DNA from: Roseibium aquae
GTDB lineage: Bacteria; Pseudomonadota; Alphaproteobacteria; Rhizobiales; Stappiaceae
Length of the DNA stretch: 64,000 nt
Reading direction: 5' to 3'
NCBI RefSeq assembly: GCF_008711285.1
Contig: NZ_VXDC01000008.1
Span: 174,311 to 238,310, forward strand
Made by a program: the position numbers and the translations under genes
Notes under the pieces: generated by a model
What the model saw: only the letters and a program-made list of their open reading frames with translations
Databases searched by the model: none
What the model was told of the DNA's origin: nothing
Part shown: positions 45,190-54,440 of the stretch, one piece after another
How positions within the stretch are numbered: the first letter of the stretch is position 1
Layout: the number at the start of each line of letters is the position of its first letter

Positions 45190-45336
45190 CCGCTCTCCCT
45201 CCTCACCGGATCTGTTGCGCGGCACCTCGTCCTGCCCGCGCCTGTTTACGACAATATCGTTCTTTTGCTCGGCGAATTCTGTGCTATCGTGACCCCATAA
45301 TCCTCAATATGCGCGCAATTTTTCCTTTTAAGAGCA
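45190..45336. promoter_or_regulatory. divergent promoter region between oxidoreductase and Lrp genes
   Basis: The 147 bases hold two short palindromes suited to a dimeric regulator: ACGA-CAATA-TCGT around 45248-45260 and TGCGCGCA at 45310-45317. The latter is close to the Lrp start, where autoregulation is common. No confirmed promoter boxes are claimed. Confidence 0.4.
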
Positions 45337-45816
45337 ATGGCCGAAAAATATCTCCTAGACCCGTCGGATATCCGAGTCCTCCGTGTTTTGCAGCGTGACG
45401 CAAGCTTGTCCATCGCCGACATCGCCCGGGAAGCCGGAATGAGCCAAACGCCCTGCTGGCGCCGGATCAAAAAGCTTAAAGAGCTTGGCATCATCAAGCA
45501 AATCACGGCCATCATAGACCGGGAAACGGTCGGCTTGCACTTCATAGCCTATTCGTTCGTGAAACTCGCCGTGCCCAGCCGCGAAAACATGGAAACCTTC
45601 GACCGGCTGGTGCACAGCTGGCCGGAAGTGGTCACCTGCGAGCGGATCACCGGAGCGGTGGACTATCTGATCAAGGTCGTGACCGACGACATCAAGACCT
45701 ACGACAATTTCCTGCGGCTGAAGCTTCTGGACAACACGCTCGTGTCCGACGTGCAATCCCGGATCGTGGTCAACACCGTCAAGGACACCGTTGCCCTGCC
45801 CTTACGGGAAAACTGA
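45337..45816 (+). CDS. Lrp/AsnC family transcriptional regulator
   Basis: A 159-residue regulator. The winged helix-turn-helix occupies about residues 8-57 (LDPSDIRVLRVLQRD, ADIAREAGMSQTPCWRRIKKL, with the recognition helix around MSQTPCWRR). The RAM/ligand domain follows (TCERITGAVDYLIKVV, DYLIKVVTDD). Lrp/AsnC proteins respond to amino acids and usually regulate a neighbouring divergent operon. Here that is the large oxidoreductase gene, so it is the likely regulator of that gene. Its product is convergent with the FAD oxidase. Confidence 0.93.
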   Translation: MAEKYLLDPSDIRVLRVLQRDASLSIADIAREAGMSQTPCWRRIKKLKELGIIKQITAIIDRETVGLHFIAYSFVKLAVPSRENMETFDRLVHSWPEVVTCERITGAVDYLIKVVTDDIKTYDNFLRLKLLDNTLVSDVQSRIVVNTVKDTVALPLREN

Positions 45817-45895
45817 TCGGCATCTTTGCGTTAGGCCGGCCAAGCAAGGAACGGTGCTCAGGTGCGGTGTGCCTTGAGGTCAATCGTGCCTCAAC

Positions 45896-47143
45896 TCAAA
45901 CGAGGAAGCGCGCCGGGGAGAGCGCGGCGGCCTCCGCGCACGGTTCTTGCCCGGCGATCGTTTCGGCCAGCATCCGGCCTGTCAGCGGCCCCAGCGTAAA
46001 GCCCGAATGGCCGTGGCCGAAATTGTACCACAGACCGGGGGTTGAGGGCGACGCGCCCAGAACCGGAAGCGAATCGGGCAAGCAGGGACGTCCCCCGGCC
46101 CAGACCTGTCCGATGTCCTTTTTGCCCAGGCGGAAGATTTCCCGCGCTTTCACAGTCGCCCGCCGCACCTGTGTTTCGTTGGGCGGGGCATCCATCGGAG
46201 ACAAATCAACTCCCGTCGTCAACCGGATGCCCTTGTCCATCGGGGTCAGCACAAACCCGTTTTCGATATCGACCACAGGCCGGGACAAGGAACCGCCAGA
46301 TGATGGGCGGAAATGGACATGATAGCCGCGTTTGACGGCGAGCGGAAAGCGGTCCCCGAACAGGGCCGTGAGATCGTCCGACCACGGCCCGAGCGCGACC
46401 ACCACCGCATCCGCGAAGATCTCGCCGCGCAGCGTCTTTAGCGACCAAGACGCCCGGTGGCGCCGCAGCCGCTTGGCGTCGCCCCGAAAGAACTGTCCGC
46501 CCTCTTGAATGAAGGTCCGCCAGACCGCTTCCACCACGGCGGCCGGATTGGAGACGGACATGGTCTCGGGCCAAAACACGCCCGACAAGCCCCGTCCGGA
46601 CAGGCCCGGCTCCACAAGCGGCAGTTCTTCGGACGAGAGCTCGTGATAGTCGACCCCGAAGATGCGCGCATAGTGGCGCTCGTCCTCGCCCTCCGAATAC
46701 CCTTTCGAACTGCGGTACAGGTGCAGCCACCCGCTCGACCGGTAGAACCGCTGCGAACTGCAAGCCTGGGACAGGGTACGATGCTCCTCCAAGACCAGCT
46801 TGCGCAAGGAGGCCATGGTCCAGGCATAGTGATGGACCTTGTCGGCTTCGCTGTTGCGCCGGAACGCCTTCAGCCAGGCCCGCAGGTTCCAGAGGGTGGC
46901 GGGGGAATAGCTGACGGCGGTGGATTGATGAAGCGCGACTTGCAAAAGGGACGAGAGCCGGTCGGGAAAAAGCGGCGGGACGAAGCCGTTCCGCTCAACG
47001 ATCCCCGCATTTCCAAAAGAGGCGCCCTCACCGGGATGACCCCGGTCTACCAGGCAGACCGAAAACCCGCGCCGCCGCAGATGAAATGCGGTGGAAACCC
47101 CGACAATTCCGGCACCCAAAACAATTATGTCTGCTTTGGTCAC
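45896..47143 (-). CDS. DadA-like FAD-dependent amino acid oxidoreductase
   Basis: A 415-residue DAO-fold flavoprotein. GAGIVGVSTA near residues 10-19 is the FAD dinucleotide site, followed by LVDRGHPGEGASFGNAG, and the C-terminal GGRPCLPDSLPVLG and NFGHGHSGFTLGP are typical of the D-amino acid dehydrogenase (DadA) group. Such enzymes deaminate D-amino acids to 2-oxo acids and pass electrons to the respiratory chain. The 2-oxo acids could feed the nearby indolepyruvate-type oxidoreductase. The start at 47143 (MTKADIIVLGAG) places the FAD motif at the expected position. Confidence 0.9.
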   Translation of the reverse strand: MTKADIIVLGAGIVGVSTAFHLRRRGFSVCLVDRGHPGEGASFGNAGIVERNGFVPPLFPDRLSSLLQVALHQSTAVSYSPATLWNLRAWLKAFRRNSEADKVHHYAWTMASLRKLVLEEHRTLSQACSSQRFYRSSGWLHLYRSSKGYSEGEDERHYARIFGVDYHELSSEELPLVEPGLSGRGLSGVFWPETMSVSNPAAVVEAVWRTFIQEGGQFFRGDAKRLRRHRASWSLKTLRGEIFADAVVVALGPWSDDLTALFGDRFPLAVKRGYHVHFRPSSGGSLSRPVVDIENGFVLTPMDKGIRLTTGVDLSPMDAPPNETQVRRATVKAREIFRLGKKDIGQVWAGGRPCLPDSLPVLGASPSTPGLWYNFGHGHSGFTLGPLTGRMLAETIAGQEPCAEAAALSPARFLV

Positions 47144-47258
47144 TGCAGCCTCTTGGAAAACAATACATTTTTCTCTTAACCTATTTTCGGGGCGAACAAC
47201 ATTGCGTCCCCGGCCTCACCCACAGCGGCGTAGCCCGCTCCCCGCAGGAAGACAGCTG

Positions 47259-48224
47259 ATGTTTGCCGGACCTTTGCGACTCCTGGGCTGGATCGGACAA
47301 CGGGGAACCGCTGCCGTGGCCGTCAGCGTGCTGATTGGCGTGTTCCTGCCGTTCTTGTCGGCGCTGGTGCGCCCGTTCCTGAGCGAGGCGGTTTTCGTGC
47401 TGCTGGTTCTGGCGTTCCTGAGGGTCGATTCGGCCGCCTTGATCACACGTTTCAAGAAACCCGTGCTGTTGATCGCAGCCAGTATGTGGATGCTGCTGGT
47501 TGTGCCAGCATTCGCCTTGATGGTGTTCAAATTCCTGCAGCTCGATTCCCTCGGGCCCGAAGTGATGCTGGCGCTGTTCATCGCCACCGCCGCGCCGTCC
47601 GTGATGTCCGCGCCCGCCTTCGTCTATCTCATGGGGCTTGATGGCGCCCTGAGCCTGAGCATTCTCGTCGTCTCGATGGTCCTGACACCGTTGACCGCCC
47701 CGCTGATCGGAACCCTCATGCTGGATGGGGCCTTGCCGCTCGACAGCATCACACTCGGCGTTCAACTCTTCTCGTTGCTCGCGGGATCCTATCTGGTGGC
47801 CTTGCTGCTGCGCAAAGTCTCGGGCAAGGCGCGGATCGAGCGATACCGGACCGAGATCGACGGTCTCAATGTGGTGATTCTCTTCCTTTTCGCGCTCGCG
47901 GCAATGGACGGCGTGGCCGACAGCTTTCTGGCGCGCCCATTGTTCACCGCCGGGCTCGCGGCACTCACCTTCGCACTTGCCCTTACGCAGATCGGCGTGT
48001 CTCTTGCGCTTTTTTCTGCGGCAGGCCGGCCCGACGCCTTCGTCATCGGTCATGCGACAGGCGCCCGGAACATGGGCCTCATGGTGGCCGCGCTCGGCGG
48101 CACGCTGCCAGAACTGACATGGCTCTGGTTCGCGCTCGGCCAGTTGCCGATCTACATGCTGCCGCTGCTGCTCAAACCTTTCGCGCTCCGGTTTTCCCAT
48201 GGCGCAAATCGCCTGCGCACCTGA
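47259..48224 (+). CDS. BASS/SBF-like sodium-dependent transporter (uncertain)
   Basis: About 321 residues with roughly nine to ten hydrophobic segments. Features suggestive of the bile acid:sodium symporter fold are the glycine-rich mid region, VMSAPAFVYLMGLDGALSLSILV, and GHATGARNMGLMVAALGG near the C-terminal half, which resembles the second discontinuous helix with its Gly-Asn-Gly-type turn. The substrate is unknown. ATG 47259 follows AGGAAG at a normal distance; the frame is open upstream but non-coding. It is divergent from the DadA-like gene, so it may import that enzyme's substrate. Confidence 0.6.
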   Translation: MFAGPLRLLGWIGQRGTAAVAVSVLIGVFLPFLSALVRPFLSEAVFVLLVLAFLRVDSAALITRFKKPVLLIAASMWMLLVVPAFALMVFKFLQLDSLGPEVMLALFIATAAPSVMSAPAFVYLMGLDGALSLSILVVSMVLTPLTAPLIGTLMLDGALPLDSITLGVQLFSLLAGSYLVALLLRKVSGKARIERYRTEIDGLNVVILFLFALAAMDGVADSFLARPLFTAGLAALTFALALTQIGVSLALFSAAGRPDAFVIGHATGARNMGLMVAALGGTLPELTWLWFALGQLPIYMLPLLLKPFALRFSHGANRLRT

Positions 48225-48273
48225 CAGCAACGCTGGCATGCGCTAGTCTGTTATGAGGTATGGAGGGCTGGTC

Positions 48274-49017
48274 ATGCGCGGGTTTGGGTCGCTTTCGCTT
48301 ATTCTCTTTGCTGGTGCCATCCTTCTGGCGGCGTCTCCCGCGCAGGCGGGCGATCAGGCGCGGCTGGATGTGCTCGGCTTTTCGGAAGACGGGCGGTTCT
48401 TCGCCTTCGAGCAATCGGGCATCCAGGACGGTTCCGGCTGGCCCTATTCGGACATCTTCGTGCTGGACGTTCTGGCCGACAGCTGGGTCAGGCCATCGCC
48501 CTTCCGCCATCGGGACGAGAGCGACGACAGCCAAGGCTATGATCCAGATGCCTTGCTCGCTCAAACCCGCGCGGACAACCGTCTGGCCGCGCAGCCGCTG
48601 TTGGACAGCACCGGGATTGCCGGACGCGGGTACACCGTGGGCAGCAATCCGGTGACGGAACTCTCGGCCGATCCGTACCGCATGACGGTCAATCCAAAAC
48701 CCGTCGTTCCGCCCATTGATCCTCCGATGCAGATCGAACTGACGGAGTTCGACTTGCCGGAGGCAACGTGCCAGACCTACGGCGTTCAAACCAAAGGATT
48801 CCGGCTCACCACAGTCTTTGGCGGAGAAGCCCGCGTCCGGCACCTTGACGAAACGCTCCCGAGCAGCCGGGGCTGCGCGATCGGATACCGGATTGAGCGC
48901 GTCATTGCCCATTTCCCCGAAGGGAGTCCGCCGGTCGTGGCGATCATCGTGCATGTCTCAAGACATGGCTTCGAAGGCCCGGACGGCCGTTACATGGCGA
49001 TCACCGGACGCCTTTAG
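48274..49017 (+). CDS. DUF2259 family secreted protein
   Basis: About 247 residues with a signal peptide (SLSLILFAGAILLAASPAQAG region). The mature part begins DQARLDVLGFSEDGRFFAFEQ, here read as LGFSEDGRFFAFEQSG, the opening of the DUF2259 family of predicted secreted proteins (PF10016). Later segments include VDWP-like PYSDIFVLDV and a C-terminal VAIIVHVSRHGFEGPDGR. No enzymatic motif is visible. GGAGG lies 7 bases upstream of the ATG at 48274, which is preferred over the ATG at 48253. It precedes rpe by about 97 bases. Confidence 0.82.
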   Translation: MRGFGSLSLILFAGAILLAASPAQAGDQARLDVLGFSEDGRFFAFEQSGIQDGSGWPYSDIFVLDVLADSWVRPSPFRHRDESDDSQGYDPDALLAQTRADNRLAAQPLLDSTGIAGRGYTVGSNPVTELSADPYRMTVNPKPVVPPIDPPMQIELTEFDLPEATCQTYGVQTKGFRLTTVFGGEARVRHLDETLPSSRGCAIGYRIERVIAHFPEGSPPVVAIIVHVSRHGFEGPDGRYMAITGRL

Positions 49018-49114
49018 ACCGCTAAACCGATTTGAGCTGCCGCCCCGGCTTGTTCTTCCGGTACCGGCATGATAGCGCGCTGGTAAACCGCCTGTGCATG
49101 CTGTGGAGCCGCCC

Positions 49115-49786
49115 ATGACTAAAGACATTCTCATCGCCCCGTCCATTCTCGCCTCCGATTTTTCAAAACTGGGACAGGAAGTGCGCGATGTTGTGGAGGC
49201 TGGCGCCGACTGGATCCATCTGGACGTCATGGACGGGCATTTTGTACCGAACATCACCTTCGGGCCGGACGTCATCGCGAAGCTGCGCCCGCACACGGAC
49301 AAGATCTTCGACACGCATTTGATGATCGCCCCGTGCGATCCCTATCTGGAGGCCTTCGCCAAGGCCGGGTCCGACATCATCACCGTGCATGCCGAGGCTG
49401 GGCCGCATCTGGACCGGTCCCTTCAGGCCATCCGGAACCTGGGCAAAAAGGCGGGTGTTTCCCTGAACCCCTCCACCCCCGAAAGCGTGCTAGAATATGT
49501 CCTGGACCGGCTCGACCTGATCCTCTTCATGACCGTCAACCCGGGCTTTGGAGGCCAGAAATTCATCAACGCGGTGGTCGACAAGGTCGAAAAAGTGAAA
49601 GCCATGGTGGGCGACCGTCCGATTGATATCGAGATCGACGGCGGTGTGACCCCTGAGACGGCACCGCTCGTCACCAAGGCCGGTGCGAATGTGCTCGTGG
49701 CCGGATCCGCCGTGTTCAAGGGCGACGGCATCGACAGTTACCGCGCGAACATCGAAGCCATTCGAGCGGCGGCTGCCGCCGCTTGA
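49115..49786 (+). CDS. rpe: ribulose-phosphate 3-epimerase
   Basis: A 223-residue TIM-barrel epimerase interconverting D-ribulose 5-phosphate and D-xylulose 5-phosphate. The opening [16 protein letters not shown], metal-site residues in [12 protein letters not shown] and HLMI, the motif [12 protein letters not shown] and the catalytic/phosphate loop [10 protein letters not shown] then GSAVF are all present. It acts in the pentose phosphate or Calvin cycle; no rubisco genes are seen. GGAG 6 bases upstream supports the ATG at 49115 over that at 49094. A terminator follows. Confidence 0.96.
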   Translation: MTKDILIAPSILASDFSKLGQEVRDVVEAGADWIHLDVMDGHFVPNITFGPDVIAKLRPHTDKIFDTHLMIAPCDPYLEAFAKAGSDIITVHAEAGPHLDRSLQAIRNLGKKAGVSLNPSTPESVLEYVLDRLDLILFMTVNPGFGGQKFINAVVDKVEKVKAMVGDRPIDIEIDGGVTPETAPLVTKAGANVLVAGSAVFKGDGIDSYRANIEAIRAAAAAA

Positions 49787-49804
49787 TCCTTTGAAAACAA
49801 ATAC

Positions 49805-49834
49805 CCCCGGGCCGTAACACAGGTCCGGGGTTTT
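49805..49834 (+). terminator. intrinsic terminator after rpe
   Basis: CCCCGG-G-CC (49805-49813) pairs with GG-T-CCGGGG (49822-49830), with one G-U pair and an 8-base loop, followed by TTTT. The minus-strand reading also ends in a T-rich run, so it may serve the convergent gene at 49852 as well. Confidence 0.8.
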
Positions 49835-49851
49835 CGTCGGCCGCTTTCTAT

Positions 49852-50187
49852 TCAAGGCAGATAGGTCAAACTCTCCAGAACTGCCTTGTTGTCCCAAAAT
49901 TGAAACTTCGCAACGACGCTCTTGTCGTACATCTGCTCGTCTTCCTTGTCTAAATACTGGCAGGCAAAGAACAGATGGTCCTTGTTTTCAGTCCCCGCAG
50001 CCTCGTCATAGGCATATCCGTGCCAGATCTCGGTGTCGCAGGTACCAAGCCCAGCAAGAGCTGCCGCCACGCCCGACGCTCCCGAAGCGGTGGTCAGGAA
50101 ACGACCGAAATCGACGTCTTCCGCAGAAGCTGGCGCTACGGCAAAGAATGTCAGGCCAAGAGCAAACCCGATTGAACGAAAGTTCAT
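49852..50187 (-). CDS. small secreted hypothetical protein
   Basis: A 111-residue protein with a signal peptide (MNFRSIGFALGLTFFAVAPASAE). The mature part of about 88 residues has two cysteines (GTCDTE and FACQYL) that could form a disulfide, and is rich in Tyr and Asp. No family is recognised. GGAG sits 7 bases before the ATG. It is convergent with rpe and faces purB across a 330-base gap that is AT-richer near its start codon. The function is unknown. Confidence 0.6.
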   Translation of the reverse strand: MNFRSIGFALGLTFFAVAPASAEDVDFGRFLTTASGASGVAAALAGLGTCDTEIWHGYAYDEAAGTENKDHLFFACQYLDKEDEQMYDKSVVAKFQFWDNKAVLESLTYLP

Positions 50188-50517
50188 GCAAAAACTCCAA
50201 TATATTGAATTGCAAAATCAAATAGGCACAATCAGTCTGGAATATAAAGACACTTAAAGCGTTCTGGTTCCGCATCCGGTTTTTTTGTCGGCCAAATATT
50301 CGGCATCCTCGAACCGGCCCGGCAAATGACGGCCGGGTTCCCGGGCATGGCCAGGTGTCATGGTCCTTGCCATGCCTGTCGGCTGCATCCGGGCCCGCCC
50401 GAAAACATGACCGCTGCAGCAATTGGCAAACCCGCCGGTTCCGGCTGGCGCCATGTTGTGATCGTCAAACGGGTCTGCTAGACCGCACCCAACTTCTCCA
50501 AAGCTAGAGGATAGCTG
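50188..50517. other. 330-base gap upstream of purB with an inverted repeat
   Basis: No gene is seen. The first 70 bases are AT-rich and probably hold the promoter of the small secreted protein. GGCATGGC at 50344-50351 pairs with GCCATGCC at 50369-50376, an 8-bp inverted repeat in the purB leader. GAGG at about 50506 is the purB ribosome-binding site. Confidence 0.45.
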
Positions 50518-51846
50518 ATGATCCCGCGCTATTCGCGGCCCGATATGGTCGCCATTTGGTCTCCTGAAACAAAGTTCCGTATCTGGTTCGAAATTGAGGC
50601 CCATGCCTGCGACGCCCTCGCCGATCTCGGGGTGATCCCGAAGGAAGCGGCGCAGACCATCTGGGAAAAGGGCGGCGCGGCCACCTTCGACATCGACCGG
50701 ATCGACGAGATCGAGCGCGAAACCAAGCACGACGTCATTGCCTTCCTGACCCACCTTGCCGAGATCGTCGGCCCGGACGCCCGTTTCGTGCACCAGGGCA
50801 TGACCTCGTCGGATGTTCTGGACACCTGCTTCAACGTCCAGCTGGTCAAGGCAACCGACCTTCTCTTGAAGGACATGGAAGACCTTCTGGCTGCCATCAA
50901 ACGCCGGGCATTCGAGCATAAGGACACGGTCACCATCGGCCGGTCCCACGGCATTCACGCCGAACCGGTCACCTTTGGCCTGAAAATGGCGCAGGCCTAC
51001 GCGGAATTCGACCGTTGCAAGACACGGCTTTTGAATGCCCGTGAGGAAATCGCGACCTGCGCGATCTCCGGCGCGGTCGGCACTTTCGCAAATATCGACC
51101 CGCTGGTCGAAGAGCATGTCGCCAAGGCGATGGGTCTTCAAGCCGAGCCGGTCTCCACCCAGGTGATCCCGCGCGACCGCCACGCCATGTATTTCGCGAC
51201 GCTTGGCGTCATTGCCTCGTCGATCGAACGCCTGGCGACCGAAATCCGACACCTGCAGCGCACGGAAGTTCTGGAAGCCGAGGAATATTTCTCCAAGGGC
51301 CAAAAAGGCTCCTCGGCCATGCCGCACAAGCGCAACCCGGTCCTGACAGAGAACCTGACCGGTCTTGCCCGCCTGGTGCGCATGTCGACCGTGCCGGCGA
51401 TGGAGAACGTGGCGCTGTGGCACGAGCGCGACATCTCGCACTCATCGGTTGAGCGCATGATCGGCCCGGACACGACCGTGACGCTCGACTTTGCCCTTGC
51501 CCGCCTGACCGGTGTCATCGACAAGCTGGTGGTCTACCCGGACCGGATGGTCGGCAACATGGACCGCCTCGGCGGCCTCGTGCACTCACAGCGCATTTTG
51601 CTCGCCCTCACCCAGGCCGGCTCGTCGCGGGAAGATGCCTACCGCCTCGTGCAGCGCAATGCCATGAAGGTCTGGGACAGCTACCAGGTGTCCGGGGACG
51701 CCAAGGTCGATTTTCTGACCGAGCTTCTGAATGACGCAGACGTGCGCAAATATCTGTCGGAAACCGAGATCCGCGAGCGCTTCGACCTCGGCTACCATAC
51801 AAAGCATGTGGACACGATCTTCAAGCGGGTGTTCGGCGAAGGTTGA
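50518..51846 (+). CDS. purB: adenylosuccinate lyase
   Basis: A 442-residue lyase of the fumarase/aspartase superfamily. It acts twice in purine synthesis: SAICAR to AICAR and adenylosuccinate to AMP, releasing fumarate. The opening RYSRPDMVAIW is standard. The active-site His motif is HQGMTSSD and the second SRSHGIH-type segment is IGRSHGIHAEP. The flexible signature loop is GSSAMPHKRNP. The length fits the family. The phosphoesterase follows 4 bases after the stop. Confidence 0.97.
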   Translation: MIPRYSRPDMVAIWSPETKFRIWFEIEAHACDALADLGVIPKEAAQTIWEKGGAATFDIDRIDEIERETKHDVIAFLTHLAEIVGPDARFVHQGMTSSDVLDTCFNVQLVKATDLLLKDMEDLLAAIKRRAFEHKDTVTIGRSHGIHAEPVTFGLKMAQAYAEFDRCKTRLLNAREEIATCAISGAVGTFANIDPLVEEHVAKAMGLQAEPVSTQVIPRDRHAMYFATLGVIASSIERLATEIRHLQRTEVLEAEEYFSKGQKGSSAMPHKRNPVLTENLTGLARLVRMSTVPAMENVALWHERDISHSSVERMIGPDTTVTLDFALARLTGVIDKLVVYPDRMVGNMDRLGGLVHSQRILLALTQAGSSREDAYRLVQRNAMKVWDSYQVSGDAKVDFLTELLNDADVRKYLSETEIRERFDLGYHTKHVDTIFKRVFGEG

Positions 51847-51850
51847 TCGC

Positions 51851-52600
51851 ATGAAAATCGCAGTCGTTTCCGACATTCACGGCAACGTCCTGGCGCTTGA
51901 GGCGGTGCTGGCTGATCTCAAGCTTGAGGCCCCGGACATGGTGGTCAACCTGGGCGATTGCCTGTCCGGCCCGCTTTGGCCCGAGGAAACGGCCGCGATC
52001 TTGCGCGAAACCAATTGGCCAACCGTGCGTGGCAACCACGACCGGTTCATACTGGATGAACCGGTCGACAAGATGGCGCCAACCGACGCGTTTGCCGCCG
52101 GGCGCTTGTCGGCCGAAAGCCTTGACTGGTTGAGAACCACAGCCCCCACCATCCGCCTGCCCGGCAGCGTCTTCCTGTGCCACGGCACCCCGGACAACGA
52201 CGACCGGTATCTGACCGAAAAGGTGGAAGGCCCCAAGGGCCATTTGCCGGACGAACAGACGCTGTTGGCCGAGATCAAGGGCGAAAGCGCCCAGATCATT
52301 TGCTGCGGACACACGCATATTCCCCGGGTAATCCAGCTGGCGGCGACCGGTCAGACGATATTGAACCCCGGCAGCGTCGGCCTGCCATCTTATGACGAAA
52401 CCCACCCAAACCGGCACAACAAGGACGCCGGCAGCCCCCATGCACGCTATGCCTTGATGATCAAGGCTGCAGAGGGCTGGGAGTTTCAGGACAAGAAGGT
52501 GCCCTACGACTGGGACGCCGCTTCTGCAGAAGCGCAGCGCAATGGACGCCCCTTTTGGGCGCGCGCCTTGAAGCACGGGTTCTTCGGTCCGCTGTCGTAA
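51851..52600 (+). CDS. YfcE/calcineurin-like metallophosphoesterase
   Basis: A 249-residue metallophosphoesterase. The dinuclear metal ligands appear in order: SDIHGN, NLGDC, RGNHDR, CHGTP and GHTHIPR, ending with NPGSVGLP. These motifs match the YfcE-like phosphodiesterase branch. The substrate is unknown. AAGG about 8 bases upstream supports the ATG at 51851. It sits 4 bases after purB, so it is very likely in the same transcript. The mid region [11 protein letters not shown] is an insertion relative to the smallest family members. Confidence 0.9.
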   Translation: MKIAVVSDIHGNVLALEAVLADLKLEAPDMVVNLGDCLSGPLWPEETAAILRETNWPTVRGNHDRFILDEPVDKMAPTDAFAAGRLSAESLDWLRTTAPTIRLPGSVFLCHGTPDNDDRYLTEKVEGPKGHLPDEQTLLAEIKGESAQIICCGHTHIPRVIQLAATGQTILNPGSVGLPSYDETHPNRHNKDAGSPHARYALMIKAAEGWEFQDKKVPYDWDAASAEAQRNGRPFWARALKHGFFGPLS

Positions 52601-52683
52601 CTACGCCTTTTTTCGCCCACGGCAGCTTCGGACAAGCTTGGTCAGCGATGACAGGAGGGATCGAGCCCCCGAAGGAGACGACC

Positions 52684-53328
52684 GTGCCCCATCGCGCCCT
52701 GCTGACCTCTTCCTCCGCCATCTTGAGTGTCCTGGCGGTCCTCGGAACGGCATGGGCGGCGGATCCGATCCAGGCCCCACCTCCTCAAGCCGCGCCCGCT
52801 CCGCCGCGGGTCATCTATGTCGAACCGGTCAGGCCGCAGGCCTATCTGCCGCCGGCCTATGACGCACCGGGCCCGCGCTGGCGCAACGGCTATCGCGGCA
52901 GCGGGTGGAAGATCTATAACGGATGGTGGTATCCGCCTGAAAATTTCAGCTTCAACACGGTCCCGCCCCGCGTGGCTCCGGCGCCGCCGTACAATCCGCA
53001 CGGTTTGCTTCAACCGCAGAAGCAACAGTTCGTCGCCGTGCCACAACATGGCATCGCCCATGCCCCGCCCCCCGAACCGGCCGCCGGGGCGGCCCAGCCC
53101 GCGTTCCGCACCACGCCCCGGCCGGGCTACGGACACCGCACGCAGGCCCGGCCTGTTCCCTCGCCGCGCACGTCCGGTCAACCGCAGCACAGCGACGCGC
53201 AACGGGTGCAGCACGTTAACTGGTGCCTGGAAGCCTACCCGGATTCCTATCTCGTCTCGAACAACACCTATCAACCTCGCGGCGGCCCGCGCGCCCAGTG
53301 CCGGTCCCCCTATTCAAGCCTGCGCTGA
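52684..53328 (+). CDS. Pro-rich secreted protein with BA14K-like C-terminus
   Basis: About 214 residues. A signal peptide (MPHRALL...[10 protein letters not shown]) leads into a long Pro/Ala/Gln-rich, positively charged body. The C-terminal 40 residues, [18 protein letters not shown] and later CRSPYSS, resemble the BA14K immunoreactive domain (PF07886) with its WC..YxSY..xxNxY..G..C pattern. BA14K proteins occur in Hyphomicrobiales and may bind envelope carbohydrate. GTG 52684 is chosen because AAGGAG lies 6 bases upstream; an ATG at 52648 is the alternative. Compositional bias suggests an extended envelope protein. Confidence 0.65.
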   Translation: MPHRALLTSSSAILSVLAVLGTAWAADPIQAPPPQAAPAPPRVIYVEPVRPQAYLPPAYDAPGPRWRNGYRGSGWKIYNGWWYPPENFSFNTVPPRVAPAPPYNPHGLLQPQKQQFVAVPQHGIAHAPPPEPAAGAAQPAFRTTPRPGYGHRTQARPVPSPRTSGQPQHSDAQRVQHVNWCLEAYPDSYLVSNNTYQPRGGPRAQCRSPYSSLR

Positions 53329-53447
53329 ACCGGGACAGGCGAGCAGCGCCAGACGCTTTCCAAAAGCCGGGTCCGTGATTTGACAGACCCGCCAATCCCC
53401 GGCATGAGGGCACATCATTCGCCCCCGAAACCGACTTGGATTGCGCC

Positions 53448-54002
53448 GTGAAAATCGCAGACACCGATATTCTTCTGGTTCCCGGCTACGGAAAAACGCT
53501 GCCCGGCCATTGGCTCTTGCGCTGGCGCGACAAGATTGCCAATGCCCGGCTCGTCGAACAGGCCCGGTTGCAACAGCCCCAGCGTAAGCCGTGGGTGGAG
53601 AAGCTGGTCGCCGATGTCGAGGCGGCCACCCGCCCGGTGGTTCTGGTCGCCCATTCGCTCGGCTGTGTCCTGGTGGCCCATGCCGCACACGACCTGAAGG
53701 GCAAGATACGCGGCGCTTATCTGGTTGCCCCCTCTGACTGGGAGCGCGACGGGCTGGTGAAGGAGTTCGATGGTGGTGATTTCAAGCCGATCCCGCTCCA
53801 CCCCTTGCCCTTCCGGACGCATTTGGTCGCCAGCCGGACGGATCCGTTTTGCGCCTTCGACAGGGCGGAGCAGTTCGCCAAAGCCTGGGGCGCGACATTT
53901 CAAGATGCCGGGGATGCCGGCCATATCACGCTGGAGAGCGGGCATGGCCCATGGCCGGAGGGCATGATGTCCTTCGCGGGATTCATGAAACGCCTGGATT
54001 GA
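53448..54002 (+). CDS. RBBP9/YdeN-type serine hydrolase
   Basis: A 184-residue small alpha/beta hydrolase. The start ILLVPGYGKTLPGHWL is typical of RBBP9/YdeN proteins (PF06821), the nucleophile elbow is VAHSLGCV, and the later Asp (SRTDPF) and His (DAGHITLESGHGP) complete the triad. Family members are cytoplasmic esterases of unknown substrate. Translation is taken from GTG 53448; TTG at 53436 is an alternative. No strong ribosome-binding site is visible. It stands alone. Confidence 0.88.
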   Translation: MKIADTDILLVPGYGKTLPGHWLLRWRDKIANARLVEQARLQQPQRKPWVEKLVADVEAATRPVVLVAHSLGCVLVAHAAHDLKGKIRGAYLVAPSDWERDGLVKEFDGGDFKPIPLHPLPFRTHLVASRTDPFCAFDRAEQFAKAWGATFQDAGDAGHITLESGHGPWPEGMMSFAGFMKRLD

Positions 54003-54092
54003 AACAGCGGGCGACACGGCGCAAAGACGTGCCGCCCGACCCTTGTCGAAAGCAGACCATTCGACCACCGGGCTTATTGAAGGCCCGGTGTT

Positions 54093-54326
54093 TTAGACGA
54101 CGGGCTCGCCCGGTTGCCGGGCCGCCGAGTTCGCCATCAAACGCGTGAGATGGTTCGCGACATACCAGGCAACGGGCATGGCCAGGATCGCGCCGGCGGC
54201 GGCACTGGCCACCAGGTAAAGCGCATTGAAATCATTGACACCAAACATCGTCAAAGGCACCAAGGCCCCCAATCCCGCCAGGGTCGGCCCAATGATGATG
54301 TAAAGAATGACCGCGAGCTTGCCCAT
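54093..54326 (-). CDS. small two-helix membrane protein
   Basis: A 77-residue protein with two hydrophobic segments (about residues 4-30 and 36-58), a short loop between and a polar tail ending GEPVV. AAGGG lies 7 bases before the ATG at 54326. The pattern is common among uncharacterised alphaproteobacterial membrane proteins, but no family name is claimed. It is convergent with the serine hydrolase gene. Confidence 0.6.
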   Translation of the reverse strand: MGKLAVILYIIIGPTLAGLGALVPLTMFGVNDFNALYLVASAAAGAILAMPVAWYVANHLTRLMANSAARQPGEPVV

Positions 54327-54440
54327 GGAATACCCTTCCGTATAACCGACGCCCTGCCACGCCCGTCCGGATCCCTCAATCCTGCGATGGCTTCACAGTT
54401 TCACTCAATCGAATAATCACCCGGCCGTCTTTGACCGGAG

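Noticed and set aside
47181..48239. 352-codon minus-strand open frame
   Set aside because: It is extremely rich in Gln, His and Glu, as expected for the reverse strand of a membrane-protein gene, and lies opposite the BASS-like transporter.
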